Of a stretch of DNA of 64,000 bases, positions 7,340 through 16,326 are shown in pieces. The stretch comes from CAIWHR01 sp963734085. GTDB lineage: Bacteria; Pseudomonadota; Gammaproteobacteria; Burkholderiales; Casimicrobiaceae. The position numbers were made by a program, and so were the translations under genes. Positions within the stretch are counted from its first letter, which is position 1. Each line of letters opens with the position of its first letter. Under the pieces are notes generated by a model. It searched no databases. It was not told the origin of the DNA and saw only the letters and a list, made by a program, of their open reading frames with translations. Location of the stretch: positions 62,001 to 126,000 of the forward strand of contig CAVTFT010000013.1 of the NCBI GenBank assembly GCA_963734085.1. Direction: 5' to 3'.

Positions 7340-8878
7340 CTACAGATCATGGCCCGAGTACGAGCAGTTGAAAGACTTGTTGCAGAGGGGAAAGTCGGCG
7401 ACGATGTTGCCTTCGATCGCCGCCTCGAGTAGCGGCCACTGGAACCACGACGGGTCGCGCAAGTGGCAGCGTTCGACGCTGCCGTTGGCGCCAATCCTTA
7501 CCCACACGAGCACGTCGCCGCGAAAGCCCTCGACCAGCGCCATTCCCTCGCGCGACTGCCCGGCCGACGACAGGGCGAGGGGATGGGAGATCGGTTTCGC
7601 GGGAAGCTGTTCGAGGATTTGCCCGATCAAGGCAACGCTCTGTTCCACTTCGCGGATGCGGATCCAGACCCGGGCGTCCACGTCGCCGTCCTCCCGCACC
7701 GGCACTTCGAAGCGCAGTCGGTCGTACGGTGGATACCCGGGCGTTCGTCGCGCATCGACGCCGCGGCCGGACGCGCGACCGACGTAGCCCCCGCAGCCGT
7801 ACTGCCGGGCGAGCGCCGGTGACAAGATGCCCGTCCCGACGGTACGGTCCTGCAGGGACGCCGTGTTGTCGTAGAGCTCAATGAGTTCCGGGAAGCGCCG
7901 GCGAATGTCCGCTAGCAGCGATTGAATGCGCGTTTGGCCGTCGCTCGGCAGATCACGTTGCACCCCTCCAGGCACGACGCGATCCATCATCAGGCGGTGA
8001 CCAAAGCACCGATCCGCCACGCGGAGCACTTGCTCGCGCAAGTGCCCGCATTGCGCGTGCATCATGGCGAAGGCGGCGTCGTTGCAGATAGCGCCGATGT
8101 CGCCGAGATGATTCGCAAGTCGTTCCAGCTCGGCCATGAGCGCCCGTAGCCACACGGCGCGTTGCGGAGTGTCGATTCCGAGCGCCGACTCGACTGCCCG
8201 GGCGAAAGCCAGCGCATAGCCAACCGTACTGTCGCCCGAGACGCGTCCGGCGAGCGCCGCGGCACGGTCGAGAGACGCGTGCTCCATCAACCGTTCGATA
8301 CCCTTGTGCGCGTAGCCGAGGCGAGCTTCGAGCCGCACCACCGCCTCGCCGTTCGCCGTGAAGCGGAAATGTCCCGGTTCGATGATGCCCGCATGGACGG
8401 GCCCCACCGGGATCTGATGCAGGCTTTCGCCTTCCGAGGGCAGGAAGACGTAAGCGCCGACGCTGCGACGAGCTTCCGGCGCGTTGGCGCCAGAACGGGG
8501 CGACGGCGGCCACCGTCCGTGATCAAGCCAGGGACGCGTGTCCGCGAGGCCTTCAGCTTCGAATCCCCAAAGGTCGCGTATTGCGCGTTCGAGACGAATC
8601 GCCGGTGGATGCACCTGCCCGACGGACGGGAAGCGCCCGTCTTCGGCGACGACGCTCAGGACGCCGATCTCGCCGTGATCGTCGAGCGCCATGTGCACGT
8701 GCGCGCGCTCGGCCCACAGACCGACCAGAGACCAATGCCCCCCGGACAAGAGACGCGTCGCCTGTCCCCAAGCCTCGTGGCTCACGATCGCGCGCGGCCA
8801 CGGCGCGTGATGGTCCACTTGCTGGCCACCTCGAACCATATCGCGCAGCTTCGCCGATGCAGGTGTGATCTCAGTCAT
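7340..8878 (-). CDS. hyfG: Hydrogenase-4-like large subunit (HyfG, NuoCD type) lacking Ni-Fe ligands
   Basis: A 512-residue fusion of a NuoC-like N-terminal domain (about 1-150) and a NuoD-like domain (about 155-512), recognised from PVGPVHAGIIEPGHFRF, then LGYAHKGIERLMEH. In true group 4 hydrogenases the next motif is RVCGIC; here it reads RVSGDS (residues 212-217), so both N-terminal cysteines are absent. The C-terminus ends PLCNKSFNCSYSGHDL and lacks the second CxxC. It therefore should not bind a NiFe centre and resembles the hydrogenase-related (Ehr-type) subunits. The ATG at 8878 follows the HyfF stop by 10 bases; the upstream frame is open but overlaps hyfF. Confidence 0.85.
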   Translation of the reverse strand: MTEITPASAKLRDMVRGGQQVDHHAPWPRAIVSHEAWGQATRLLSGGHWSLVGLWAERAHVHMALDDHGEIGVLSVVAEDGRFPSVGQVHPPAIRLERAIRDLWGFEAEGLADTRPWLDHGRWPPSPRSGANAPEARRSVGAYVFLPSEGESLHQIPVGPVHAGIIEPGHFRFTANGEAVVRLEARLGYAHKGIERLMEHASLDRAAALAGRVSGDSTVGYALAFARAVESALGIDTPQRAVWLRALMAELERLANHLGDIGAICNDAAFAMMHAQCGHLREQVLRVADRCFGHRLMMDRVVPGGVQRDLPSDGQTRIQSLLADIRRRFPELIELYDNTASLQDRTVGTGILSPALARQYGCGGYVGRASGRGVDARRTPGYPPYDRLRFEVPVREDGDVDARVWIRIREVEQSVALIGQILEQLPAKPISHPLALSSAGQSREGMALVEGFRGDVLVWVRIGANGSVERCHLRDPSWFQWPLLEAAIEGNIVADFPLCNKSFNCSYSGHDL

Positions 8879-8888
8879 CGATCGACAC

Positions 8889-10337
8889 CTAGCCCAGCAG
8901 CTCCGCGACGTGCTGGAACCACGAAACCAAGAGCGGCGGCAGAAAGATGCCCGCGGCCAGCGCCAGCGCGAGATGCGTGAACATCGGCACGTACGACGCG
9001 TGGCCGGGCGCATCGCTGCCGTGTGGAGCCCCGAAAGCGAGGCCGTTCAGCCGATATAGGAGCGCACCCAGGGCGATCAGAATGCCGAGGCCCAGTATCA
9101 CGGCCAGCGCCGGCGCGCGCGCGAAGGTCGAGGTGAGGACGAGGAACTCGCTCAGAAAGATGCCGGTCGGCGGCAGGCCCACGATCGTGATCACGCCGAG
9201 AACGAGGCCCCATCCGAGGACGGGGTGGGAAACGGTGAGGCCGTGGATATCGGCCATCTTCTGCGTCCCCTTGACCTGCGCGATGTGGCCGACGGAAAAA
9301 AAGATCGCGGACTTGGTCAGGCTGTGCATGATCATATGCAGCAGTCCCGCGAAGTTCGCGAGCGGGCCGCCCATGCCGAAGGCGAAGCTGATGATGCCCA
9401 TGTGCTCGATGGACGAGTAGGCGAACATCCGCTTGATGTCGTCGCGCCGATACAGCATGAAGGCCGCGAACACGACCGAAATGAGCCCCAGCGTGACCAT
9501 CAGCGGCCCGGGCGCCAGCGCATTCGAGTTCGCGGCCATCACCATCTTGAAGCGCAGCACCGCGAACAGCGCGACGTTGAGCAGCAAGCCGGACAGCACC
9601 GCGGAAATCGGCGTCGGGCCCTCGGCGTGCGCATCGGGAAGCCAAGCGTGCAAGGGCGCCAGGCCGACCTTGGTGCCGTAGCCCAGAAGCAGGAACACGA
9701 ACGCGAGGTTGAGCAGCGCGGGATCGAAGCTGGCGGCGCGCTGCACGAGCACGCTCCAGGCCATCGCCTCCAGACCTTCGCCGAGTACCGAGCTCGCGGC
9801 GAGATAGACGAGGATCGTGCCGAAGAGCGCCAGCGCGATGCCGACGCTGCCCAGAATGAAATACTTCCACGCCGCTTCGAGGGCCTCGTGGGTGCGGTAG
9901 ATACCGACCATCAAGACGGTGGTCAGCGTCGCCAGCTCGACCGCCACCCACATCAGACCCACGTTGTTCGCGAGCAGCGCCAGGTTCATCGCGAACATCA
10001 GCGTCTGATACATCGCGTGATAGAAGCGCAGGTACGCGTGCGTGAGGCGCCCGGTCTCGAGCTCGTGCGCGATGTAGCTGGCGCTGAAGACGCTGGTGGT
10101 GAAGCCCACGAACGTGTTGAGCACGATGAACACGACGTTGACGTCGTCGACGATCAGGAACAGGCCGGGCTCCGGCCGCAGAAAGAACAACGCCAGCGCA
10201 CAAACGAGCGTCAGCAGCGTGCCGAGGACGTTGAGCCTGGCGGTCGTCCGGTCGTCGGGCAGGAACGCAAGCAGCACCGCGGCCACCGCCGGGATCAGCA
10301 GGATCGCATCGACGACGAGCGCGCCGGGATCGTTCAT
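8889..10337 (-). CDS. hyfF: Hydrogenase-4-like membrane subunit F (antiporter-like, NuoM/N type)
   Basis: A 482-residue polytopic membrane protein with about 14 hydrophobic segments, homologous to the Mrp/NuoLMN proton-pumping subunits. Typical motifs are the glutamate in a WVAVELATL segment, GYGTKVGLAPLHAWLPDAH (lysine and histidine of the channel) and RRDDIKRMFAYSSIEHMGI. It should translocate H+ or Na+ when the peripheral arm is reduced. Its ATG overlaps the hyfE stop by 4 bases. Confidence 0.9.
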   Translation of the reverse strand: MNDPGALVVDAILLIPAVAAVLLAFLPDDRTTARLNVLGTLLTLVCALALFFLRPEPGLFLIVDDVNVVFIVLNTFVGFTTSVFSASYIAHELETGRLTHAYLRFYHAMYQTLMFAMNLALLANNVGLMWVAVELATLTTVLMVGIYRTHEALEAAWKYFILGSVGIALALFGTILVYLAASSVLGEGLEAMAWSVLVQRAASFDPALLNLAFVFLLLGYGTKVGLAPLHAWLPDAHAEGPTPISAVLSGLLLNVALFAVLRFKMVMAANSNALAPGPLMVTLGLISVVFAAFMLYRRDDIKRMFAYSSIEHMGIISFAFGMGGPLANFAGLLHMIMHSLTKSAIFFSVGHIAQVKGTQKMADIHGLTVSHPVLGWGLVLGVITIVGLPPTGIFLSEFLVLTSTFARAPALAVILGLGILIALGALLYRLNGLAFGAPHGSDAPGHASYVPMFTHLALALAAGIFLPPLLVSWFQHVAELLG

Positions 10338-10996
10338 GGCCGTTCCACGCGGACGCGGTCGAGCGCGTGCACGTCCACGGAATCGAAGCGCTCGCGAATC
10401 CGGAACAGGAAGATGCCGATCACGATCAACGCGATGAGGATCGAAAAGGCGACGCTGATCTCGACCACCAGCGGCATGCCCTTGGCGCCGGTCGCGGCGA
10501 GAATGAGGCCGTTCTCAATTGACATGAAGCCGATTACCTGGCCCACGGCGTTGCGCCTCGACACCATCATCAGAAGACCGAGCAGGATGACCGAAAGCGC
10601 AAAGGCGAGGTCCTCGCGCACCAGCGTCCCCTCGGCCGTGGTGATCGGCAGCATGACCATGATCGACAGAGCGACCAGGCCGATGCCGCCCAGCATCGTC
10701 TGCCCGATGCCGACCACCGTCTCGACGTTGCGATGAATGCCGAGCCGCACGATGATCCGGTGCAGCACGACCGGGATGACGATCGCTTTGACGACCAGTG
10801 CGATCGCGGCGGTGATATACAGATGGGGTGCGTTCTGGATATGCGCCTGCCAGGCAACCGACACCGAGACCACAAAGGCGTGCAGGGCGAAGATATTGAG
10901 CAGGCTGAACATGCGGTCCTGGTAGAGCAGCATGAAGCTCACCAGCACCAGGCTGCCAGCGAACAGATGCGCAACGTCGAGGGCGAAGCGATCCAT
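10334..10996 (-). CDS. hyfE: Hydrogenase-4-like membrane subunit E
   Basis: A 220-residue membrane protein with six or so hydrophobic segments, corresponding to HyfE of hydrogenase 4 (NuoK-like C-terminal part: VGQVIGFMSIENGLIL with a membrane glutamate). It begins at the ATG sharing one base with the hyfC stop (TGATG) and ends overlapping hyfF by 4 bases, so translation of the three is probably coupled. A longer upstream frame to 11758 is an antisense-free reading of hyfC and is not used. Confidence 0.85.
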   Translation of the reverse strand: MDRFALDVAHLFAGSLVLVSFMLLYQDRMFSLLNIFALHAFVVSVSVAWQAHIQNAPHLYITAAIALVVKAIVIPVVLHRIIVRLGIHRNVETVVGIGQTMLGGIGLVALSIMVMLPITTAEGTLVREDLAFALSVILLGLLMMVSRRNAVGQVIGFMSIENGLILAATGAKGMPLVVEISVAFSILIALIVIGIFLFRIRERFDSVDVHALDRVRVERP

Positions 10997-11952
10997 CAGG
11001 CCCCGCGCGAAACGAACAGGAGCAGGGCAGCGAGCAGGCCCAGCATGAGGGCGGCGCCCAGGAATTCGGATACCCGGAAAACCCGCATCTTGGCAATCAC
11101 CGTCTCGAACACGGCAAGGAGGAATCCGCCGGCGGCGAGCTTGAGCACGTAAACCGGCAGGCTGGCGGCATAGGCTGCAAACCCTTGACCGGCTACGGCG
11201 ACACCCCACGGCGCGAACACGCAGCCGATGATCGAGAGATAGAGCAGGAGCTTGAGCGAGGCAGCCACTTCGATCACCGCGAGGTGGCGGCCCGAATATT
11301 CGAGGATCATCGCTTCGTGCACCATCGTGAGCTCCAGGTGCGTGGCCGGATTGTCGATCGGAATGCGCGCGCTCTCGGCGACGGCGACCATCACCAGGGC
11401 GACGAGCGCCATCGCCAGCGACACGCGCAGCCCTACGGCGGGGCCCGTCATGTATGTCGCCACCGACGAGAGCTGGGTCGAGCCGGCCAGAAGCGAGAGC
11501 GTGAAAGCGATCATCAACAGCGCTGGCTCGGCCAGCGAGGCGATCATCATTTCCCGGCTCGAGCCAATCCCGCCGAAGCTTGTGCCGACGTCGAGCCCCG
11601 CAAGCGCCAGCATGAAGCGTGCGCTGCCCAGGAGGGCCACGATCGCGATCAGGTCCGCGGCCGGACTGAAGGCGAGGCCCGTGGCGAAGGTCGGCACCAG
11701 CGACGCCGCCACCCAGGTCGTGGCGAAAATGAGGTACGGCGCCGCACGAAACACCCACGACGCGTTCTCTGCCAGCACGACTTCCTTGCGCAGCAGCTTG
11801 TGCAGGTCACGGTAGGGCTGAATGAGATCCGGTCCCCGACGGCGCAGAAGGCGGGCCTTGATCTTGCGCACATATCCGGTGAGCAACGGCGCCAGCAACA
11901 GGACCAGCAGCAACTGGGCAAGTTGAACCAGGATGTCCAGAGCTACTGCCAT
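10996..11952 (-). CDS. hyfC: Hydrogenase-4-like membrane subunit C (NuoH type)
   Basis: A 318-residue membrane protein of the NuoH/HyfC family, which anchors the peripheral arm. Landmarks are the N-terminal LLTGYVRKIKARLLRRRGP and IQPYRDLHKLLRKE loop, and the cytoplasmic loop AESARIPIDNPATHLELTMVHEAM with acidic residues conserved in the family. About eight membrane helices. The ATG at 11952 lies inside the end of hyfB (10-base overlap). Confidence 0.9.
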   Translation of the reverse strand: MAVALDILVQLAQLLLVLLLAPLLTGYVRKIKARLLRRRGPDLIQPYRDLHKLLRKEVVLAENASWVFRAAPYLIFATTWVAASLVPTFATGLAFSPAADLIAIVALLGSARFMLALAGLDVGTSFGGIGSSREMMIASLAEPALLMIAFTLSLLAGSTQLSSVATYMTGPAVGLRVSLAMALVALVMVAVAESARIPIDNPATHLELTMVHEAMILEYSGRHLAVIEVAASLKLLLYLSIIGCVFAPWGVAVAGQGFAAYAASLPVYVLKLAAGGFLLAVFETVIAKMRVFRVSEFLGAALMLGLLAALLLFVSRGA

Positions 11953-13955
11953 ATGGCCAGAATTACCAGCAGTGCCACCAGCGCACCGGACACCAGCGTG
12001 AGGTAGCCCCGGATCGTCAGGAACTGCACCCGGTTGAGAACGTCGGCAGTAACGCTGACGGTCCTGGTTATGGGTACATACAGGACATCCCACAGAAGGT
12101 CGTGCAGGTGGACATGCAATTGCGCGGGGCGAAGGTCCCCGGGTCGTGGCATGTCGATCTCTTCGCGCGCACGAAACACCACGGTCCCGAACACGCGTCG
12201 AATCGGCTGCGCGAAGCTGCCCGCGGTGTATTGCGTCACCGGGCTCGCGTCGGGGAATCCGCAGTCCCACGGAGCCGAGCGCCGGACCGCATGCGACGCG
12301 AAGCGGTGGATGACGTAGGCGGCGAGGCTCGCCGCGACCGCGATGAGAACGAACAACAAGAGGCCGTTGTAGGAGCTACGGCTTTCGGCGATGGGAACGA
12401 TCGTCAGCCACGCGAACGTGGTCTGCCTCGGCATCTGCGCATTGACGAGGCTCTGGACGGCGGGAGCGAGCGCATCGATGAAGAAGCCGGGCAGAATGCC
12501 CGCCGCGAGGCAAAGCACGACCAGAGTGAACATCGCCGCCAACGACAGGCGATCGGTCTCCCGCGCGTCCTGCGCGACGTTCGTCCGCGCCCGGCCAAGA
12601 AACGTGATCCCGAAAGCCTTGACGAAGCACGCGGCAGCCAACGCCGCGGAGAGCGCGAGCAGGCCGCCCACGGCGGGCACGAGAAACTTCAGCACCCACT
12701 GCGGCAGCTGCGGGCTCAGCAGGATTGCCTGAAACGTGAGCCACTCCGAAACGAAGCCATTGAAAGGCGGCAGCGCGGAGATCGCCGCGGACCCGACGAG
12801 GAAGGCAAACGCGGTGTAAGGCATCCGGTGGATCAATCCGCCGAGGCGCTCCATGTTGCGCTCGGCGGTCGACGTCAGGACGGCGCCCGAACCGAAGAAG
12901 AGCAGGCTCTTGAACACCGAATGATTGAAGACGTGAAACAGCGCGGCGGTGAGGGCAAGCGCAGCAGCACCGTTCATGCCGTTGGCAGCAAATGCCAACC
13001 CAAGACCGAGGCCGATGAAAATGATCCCGATGTTCTCGACCGTGTGATAGGCGAGCAGGCGCTTGAGGTCGTGCTCCATCAGCGCATGCAGGACGCCCAG
13101 AACTGCGCTCGCACCGCCGAATAGGAGCACGACACCCCCGGACCACCACGCGGGCGAGCCCATCAGATCGAAAACGATGCGCACGAAGCCGTAAACAGCG
13201 ACCTTGGTCATGACGCCGCTCATGAGGGCGGAAACATGGCTTGGTGCGGCGGGATGCGCGAGCGGTAACCAGACGTGCAGCGGCACGAGTCCCGCTTTCG
13301 AGCCGGCGCCGAGCAACGTCAGCCCGAGCACCGCCGAAGCAATCGTCGTGGAGAGCTGCGTATTGCGGATCGAATCGAACGTGTAGCCGCCCGCGGGTCC
13401 GGCAAGGAGCCCGAAGCCCAGGAGCAGTGAAAGCGTGCCGAAGCTCGCCATCAAGAGGTAGATGTAACCGGCCCGCGCATTGTCGGGTTCACGATGGTGC
13501 GCCATGACCAGCGCCCACGACGTGAGCGACATGAACTCCCAAGTCAGAAGGAACGTGAAGGCGTCATCAGCCAGCACGACCAGATTCATGCCGGCGAGAA
13601 AGGCGGGAAAGAACGGCAACACTCGGCCCGGTTCCGTTTCGTGCCGACCGTAGCCGAGACCGTACAGGCTCGCCGTTACGCCGCCGAGGTTGACAACAAT
13701 CAGAAACACCGCGGCCAGCGGATCGAGGCGGAAATGCGCCCCGAGCCAAGGCAAGCCGATCGGCAGGCGCACGATCTGCGGCAACACGGCGTCGTTGACG
13801 AGACTCCACACCGCCGTACCGAGCGCGATGATCGACGCGATGAGCGCGACTGCGTAGACGAACGTCGTTGTCGGGGCGCGACGCGCCCCCGCGACGGCTG
13901 CCGGTGCCGTGGCCAGCAGCATCAGGACGCACCACAGCACGACGGCTATCGCCAT
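11943..13955 (-). CDS. hyfB: Hydrogenase-4-like membrane subunit B (NuoL type)
   Basis: A 670-residue antiporter-like subunit, first gene of the operon. It has about 16 membrane segments with WEFMSLTSWALVMAHH (glutamate), GAGSKAGLVPLHVWLPLAHP and EHDLKRLLAYHTVENIGI, all characteristic of NuoL/HyfB. The C-terminal part, with WDCGFPDASPVTQYTAGSFAQP, is the HyfB-specific tail. Together with subunits C, E and F it forms the membrane arm of a proton- or sodium-pumping complex. No gene for a 2[4Fe-4S] ferredoxin-like subunit (HyfH) or HyfD is present. Confidence 0.9.
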   Translation of the reverse strand: MAIAVVLWCVLMLLATAPAAVAGARRAPTTTFVYAVALIASIIALGTAVWSLVNDAVLPQIVRLPIGLPWLGAHFRLDPLAAVFLIVVNLGGVTASLYGLGYGRHETEPGRVLPFFPAFLAGMNLVVLADDAFTFLLTWEFMSLTSWALVMAHHREPDNARAGYIYLLMASFGTLSLLLGFGLLAGPAGGYTFDSIRNTQLSTTIASAVLGLTLLGAGSKAGLVPLHVWLPLAHPAAPSHVSALMSGVMTKVAVYGFVRIVFDLMGSPAWWSGGVVLLFGGASAVLGVLHALMEHDLKRLLAYHTVENIGIIFIGLGLGLAFAANGMNGAAALALTAALFHVFNHSVFKSLLFFGSGAVLTSTAERNMERLGGLIHRMPYTAFAFLVGSAAISALPPFNGFVSEWLTFQAILLSPQLPQWVLKFLVPAVGGLLALSAALAAACFVKAFGITFLGRARTNVAQDARETDRLSLAAMFTLVVLCLAAGILPGFFIDALAPAVQSLVNAQMPRQTTFAWLTIVPIAESRSSYNGLLLFVLIAVAASLAAYVIHRFASHAVRRSAPWDCGFPDASPVTQYTAGSFAQPIRRVFGTVVFRAREEIDMPRPGDLRPAQLHVHLHDLLWDVLYVPITRTVSVTADVLNRVQFLTIRGYLTLVSGALVALLVILAIWQ

Positions 13956-14012
13956 GACCCGCGTCGCCTGCTCATGAAGCCAAAGGGAAAGTGCGAAGTC
14001 TGCGGCACGAGA

Positions 14013-14261
14013 TCAGCGCGCCTTCAACCGAATGCCGCGTCCGCCGTCGTTGCTGGCGGCCCCCTCGTTGATGAGCTCGACGCCGGCCGCCTCGAGTGCG
14101 GCAATCAGCTTCATCAGGGAATCGACGTTGCCCCGAATGACTCCCTCGCTTGCCTCCATGCGCTGAATCGTGGGGAGCGAAAGGCCAGATGCGACTGCCA
14201 ATTCCTTCTGGTCCATGCGCACGAGGGCGCGAGCAGCCCGGAGCTGAGCCGCGGTGATCAT
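14013..14261 (-). CDS. Small XRE-family helix-turn-helix regulator
   Basis: An 82-residue DNA-binding protein: residues 4-58 form an XRE fold (MDQKELAVASGLSLPTIQRME is the helix-turn-helix), followed by a short helix LMKLIAALEAAGVELI. Proteins like this often control the adjacent operon or act as solo regulators. It lies 57 bases upstream of hyfB on the same strand, so it could be the first gene of that operon and autoregulate it. The AT-rich region before its start contains an inverted repeat (14286-14303). Confidence 0.75.
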   Translation of the reverse strand: MITAAQLRAARALVRMDQKELAVASGLSLPTIQRMEASEGVIRGNVDSLMKLIAALEAAGVELINEGAASNDGGRGIRLKAR

Positions 14262-14285
14262 GGATTACCCATTGATATTGACGTT

Positions 14286-14303
14286 TTAACCATCAAAAGT
14301 TAA
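14286..14303. promoter_or_regulatory. Inverted repeat between the XRE and HPr-like genes
   Basis: TTAAC, 8 bases, GTTAA lies in the only AT-rich part of the divergent region, 25 bases before the XRE start. It is a plausible site for the XRE protein; this is inference from position and symmetry. Confidence 0.3.
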
Positions 14304-14381
14304 TGTTAAGTCGTCTCTGAGCCATATGCAAATCGAGCAGCTACCGGGCGACCGGACCGACATCAGGGAAGGATCTGACCC

Positions 14382-14651
14382 ATGCCGCAACGCGAGGTGG
14401 AGGTCGTTAACAAAACGGGACTCGACGCGCCGGCGTCCGGGAAACTCGCTCAGCTGGCCGCTACGTACCAATGCGAAGTGTCGTTGATGCGCCGCGGGCG
14501 CAAGGTCAATGCCAAGAGCTTGATGGGCGTAATGATGCTGGCGGCGGGACAAGGGAGCCGAGTCGTCATCGAGACCGAGGGCCCGGACGAGGCGGAGGCG
14601 CTCGACGCGATCGCGACACTGGTCGGGAGTCCCTTGGAGGGGACTGAGTGA
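14382..14651 (+). CDS. HPr-like protein without the active-site histidine
   Basis: An 89-residue protein with the HPr fold, normally the phosphocarrier of the PEP:sugar phosphotransferase system. The C-terminal half is typical: KVNAKSLMGVMMLAAGQGS with Ser46 kept in its register, then DEAEALDAIATLV. The active-site loop, normally GLHARPA, reads GLDAPAS: His15 is Asp and Arg17 is missing. It therefore cannot carry phosphate between PTS enzymes. Loss of the histidine with retention of Ser46 recalls Crh of Bacillus, a regulatory HPr paralogue. A GTG start for the next gene overlaps its stop. Confidence 0.8.
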   Translation: MPQREVEVVNKTGLDAPASGKLAQLAATYQCEVSLMRRGRKVNAKSLMGVMMLAAGQGSRVVIETEGPDEAEALDAIATLVGSPLEGTE

Positions 14652-14911
14652 CGTCAGGCAGCGAGGTTGAAGTAGCTCAGATCGTGCGTCTTGGTAATGC
14701 TTGGAACGGCGGAAAAGTCTCATCCACCGATCCGTTCGCGGCGCAATGTCGATCTACCGCGGAGCCAGGCGATCAGGTACGACTGATCGCGACAGCGGGT
14801 CCCCACAAGCGCCGCCACATAGTGGACAGCGCGACGACGGTGTCCGATGGACGCCCAACTACGTATTCAGCGTCGGTCGTTCGGAAAGACGGGCTCGTCT
14901 ACGAAGACTAG
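14648..14911 (+). CDS. Hypothetical protein coupled to the HPr-like gene
   Basis: An 87-residue frame beginning with GTG that overlaps the HPr-like stop by 4 bases, a translation-coupling layout seen in several sure gene pairs of this window. No family is recognised. The sequence is hydrophilic with Trp, Gly and Ser near residue 18 and no membrane segment. It may be a real partner or a chance frame. Bases 14912-15117 downstream contain GC-rich inverted repeats but no gene. Confidence 0.35.
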   Translation: MTSGSEVEVAQIVRLGNAWNGGKVSSTDPFAAQCRSTAEPGDQVRLIATAGPHKRRHIVDSATTVSDGRPTTYSASVVRKDGLVYED

Positions 14912-15198
14912 CTTTGGCCGTGGCGGCGCTACATTCGTAGCTCGCCGTACCCGCTCGTTGGCACGGGTGCGTAGCATCTCGTTGCGGCGCTTCGAGCGCC
15001 GCGCGCCGAGCTGACGGCTACCGCGCTCGCCGGTGCAATAGGTGGTAGCGTTTCGAGGCTCAGGTTGGGGAACCGGGTTTCTTGATCGCTGTCGGGTTAT
15101 TTGGTAAATGAGACTCAGAGCTGGCTCCGGAAAACTGGACAGGGCGATAAGTGGTAGAACTGCTCCCGTGTGAGGTGTTTTGGAGAGGAGCAGAAGTC

Positions 15199-15501
15199 AT
15201 GAAGCGACCCCGAAGGAACCATTCCGCGGCGTTCAAGGCGAAGGTGGCCTTGGCTGCGGTCCGCGGCGATAAAACGCTGGCCGAGCTTGCCGAACGGTTC
15301 GAAGTCCATCCGAACCAGATTACGCAGTGGAAGAGCCAGTTGCTCGAGCGCGTCGTGAACGTGTTCGGTGGTGAGGCGCCGGCGCCCGATTCGGCGGCCA
15401 CGATTCGCGCGTTGCAGGCGAAGATCGGGCAGCTGACGATGGAGTGCGATTTTTTGGAAGGAGCGCTCAACAAAACGGGATTGGGGAGCGCAAAGCGATG
15501 A
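15199..15501 (+). CDS. IS3-family transposase OrfA
   Basis: A 100-residue helix-turn-helix protein: KRPRRNHSAAFKAKVALAAV then TLAELAERFEVHPNQITQWK is the DNA-binding unit, followed by a leucine-zipper-like helix. ATG at 15199 is preferred over the open frame to 15151 because homologues begin MKR/MK. Its stop overlaps the orfB ATG by 4 bases, where IS3 elements normally make an OrfAB fusion by frameshifting. Confidence 0.85.
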   Translation: MKRPRRNHSAAFKAKVALAAVRGDKTLAELAERFEVHPNQITQWKSQLLERVVNVFGGEAPAPDSAATIRALQAKIGQLTMECDFLEGALNKTGLGSAKR

Positions 15502-16326
15502 TCAATCCCGAACACCCGTTGCCGGTGGTGCGGCAATGCCAGCTGCTGGGGCTGGCACGATCGACGGCGTACTATGCGCCGTTGCGGACATCGGAGACCG
15601 ACTTGGTGCTGATGCGGCGGCTCGACGAATTGCACCTGAAGTGGCCGTTTCTGGGTGCGCGCAAGTTGCGCGATCTGCTGAATCGGGATGGCTTCGCGGC
15701 CGGCCGCAAGCATGTCGGCACGCTGATGCACAAGATGGGCATCAGCGCCGTCTACCGTGCGCCGAAGACGAGCGCACCGGGCCGCGGTGCGGAGCATCGG
15801 ATCTATCCGTACTTGCTCAGAAACCTCGTCATCGAGCGCGCCAACCAGGTGTGGGCGGCAGACATCACCTACTTGCCAATGGCGAAGGGCTTTCTGTATC
15901 TGGTGGCGATCATGGATTGGGCGAGCCGGCGGGTACTGGCCTGGCGAACCTCCAATACGCTCACCGCTGATTTCTGTGTCGAAGCGCTGCACGAGGCCTT
16001 GGCACGCCACGGCACGCCGGAGATCTTCAACACCGATCACCCAGTTCACCAGTGCCGACTTCACCGACGTCCTCCAGGACGCCGGCGTGCGTATCAGCAT
16101 GGACGGCAAAGGGCGCTGGGTCGACAATGTCTTCGTCGAGCGGCTGTGGCGCAGCGTGAAGTACGAAGAGGTGTATCTGCACGCCTATGGCTCGATTGCT
16201 GAAGCGAACCGGCGGCTGGCGACTTACTTCGACTTTTACAATCGCATCCGCAGCCATCAGTCGCTGGACGCAATGACGCCTGACGCCGCGTATTTCGCGG
16301 CAGCTCCGATGAAAGTCGCCGCGTGA
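15498..16326 (+). pseudogene. IS3-family transposase OrfB, frameshifted
   Basis: The DDE catalytic protein starts MINPEHPLPVV and runs normally through YRAPKTSAPG and the first Asp (WAADITYLPM). At the second Asp the usual NTDQGSQFTS is altered: the DNA reads NTD then a short deletion, so the frame shifts near 16040. The remainder (FTSADFTDVLQDAG through the catalytic Glu in FVERLWRSVKYEE to the end) is in another frame. The element cannot make an intact transposase. Confidence 0.8.

Noticed and set aside
9225..10736. 503-codon plus-strand frame opposite hyfF and hyfE
   Set aside because: Antisense shadow rich in His, Arg, Glu and Gln with no recognisable domain.
10334..11758. Longer reading of hyfE from 11758
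   Set aside because: The extra N-terminal part is an alternate frame of hyfC; the start at 10996 gives a normal HyfE.
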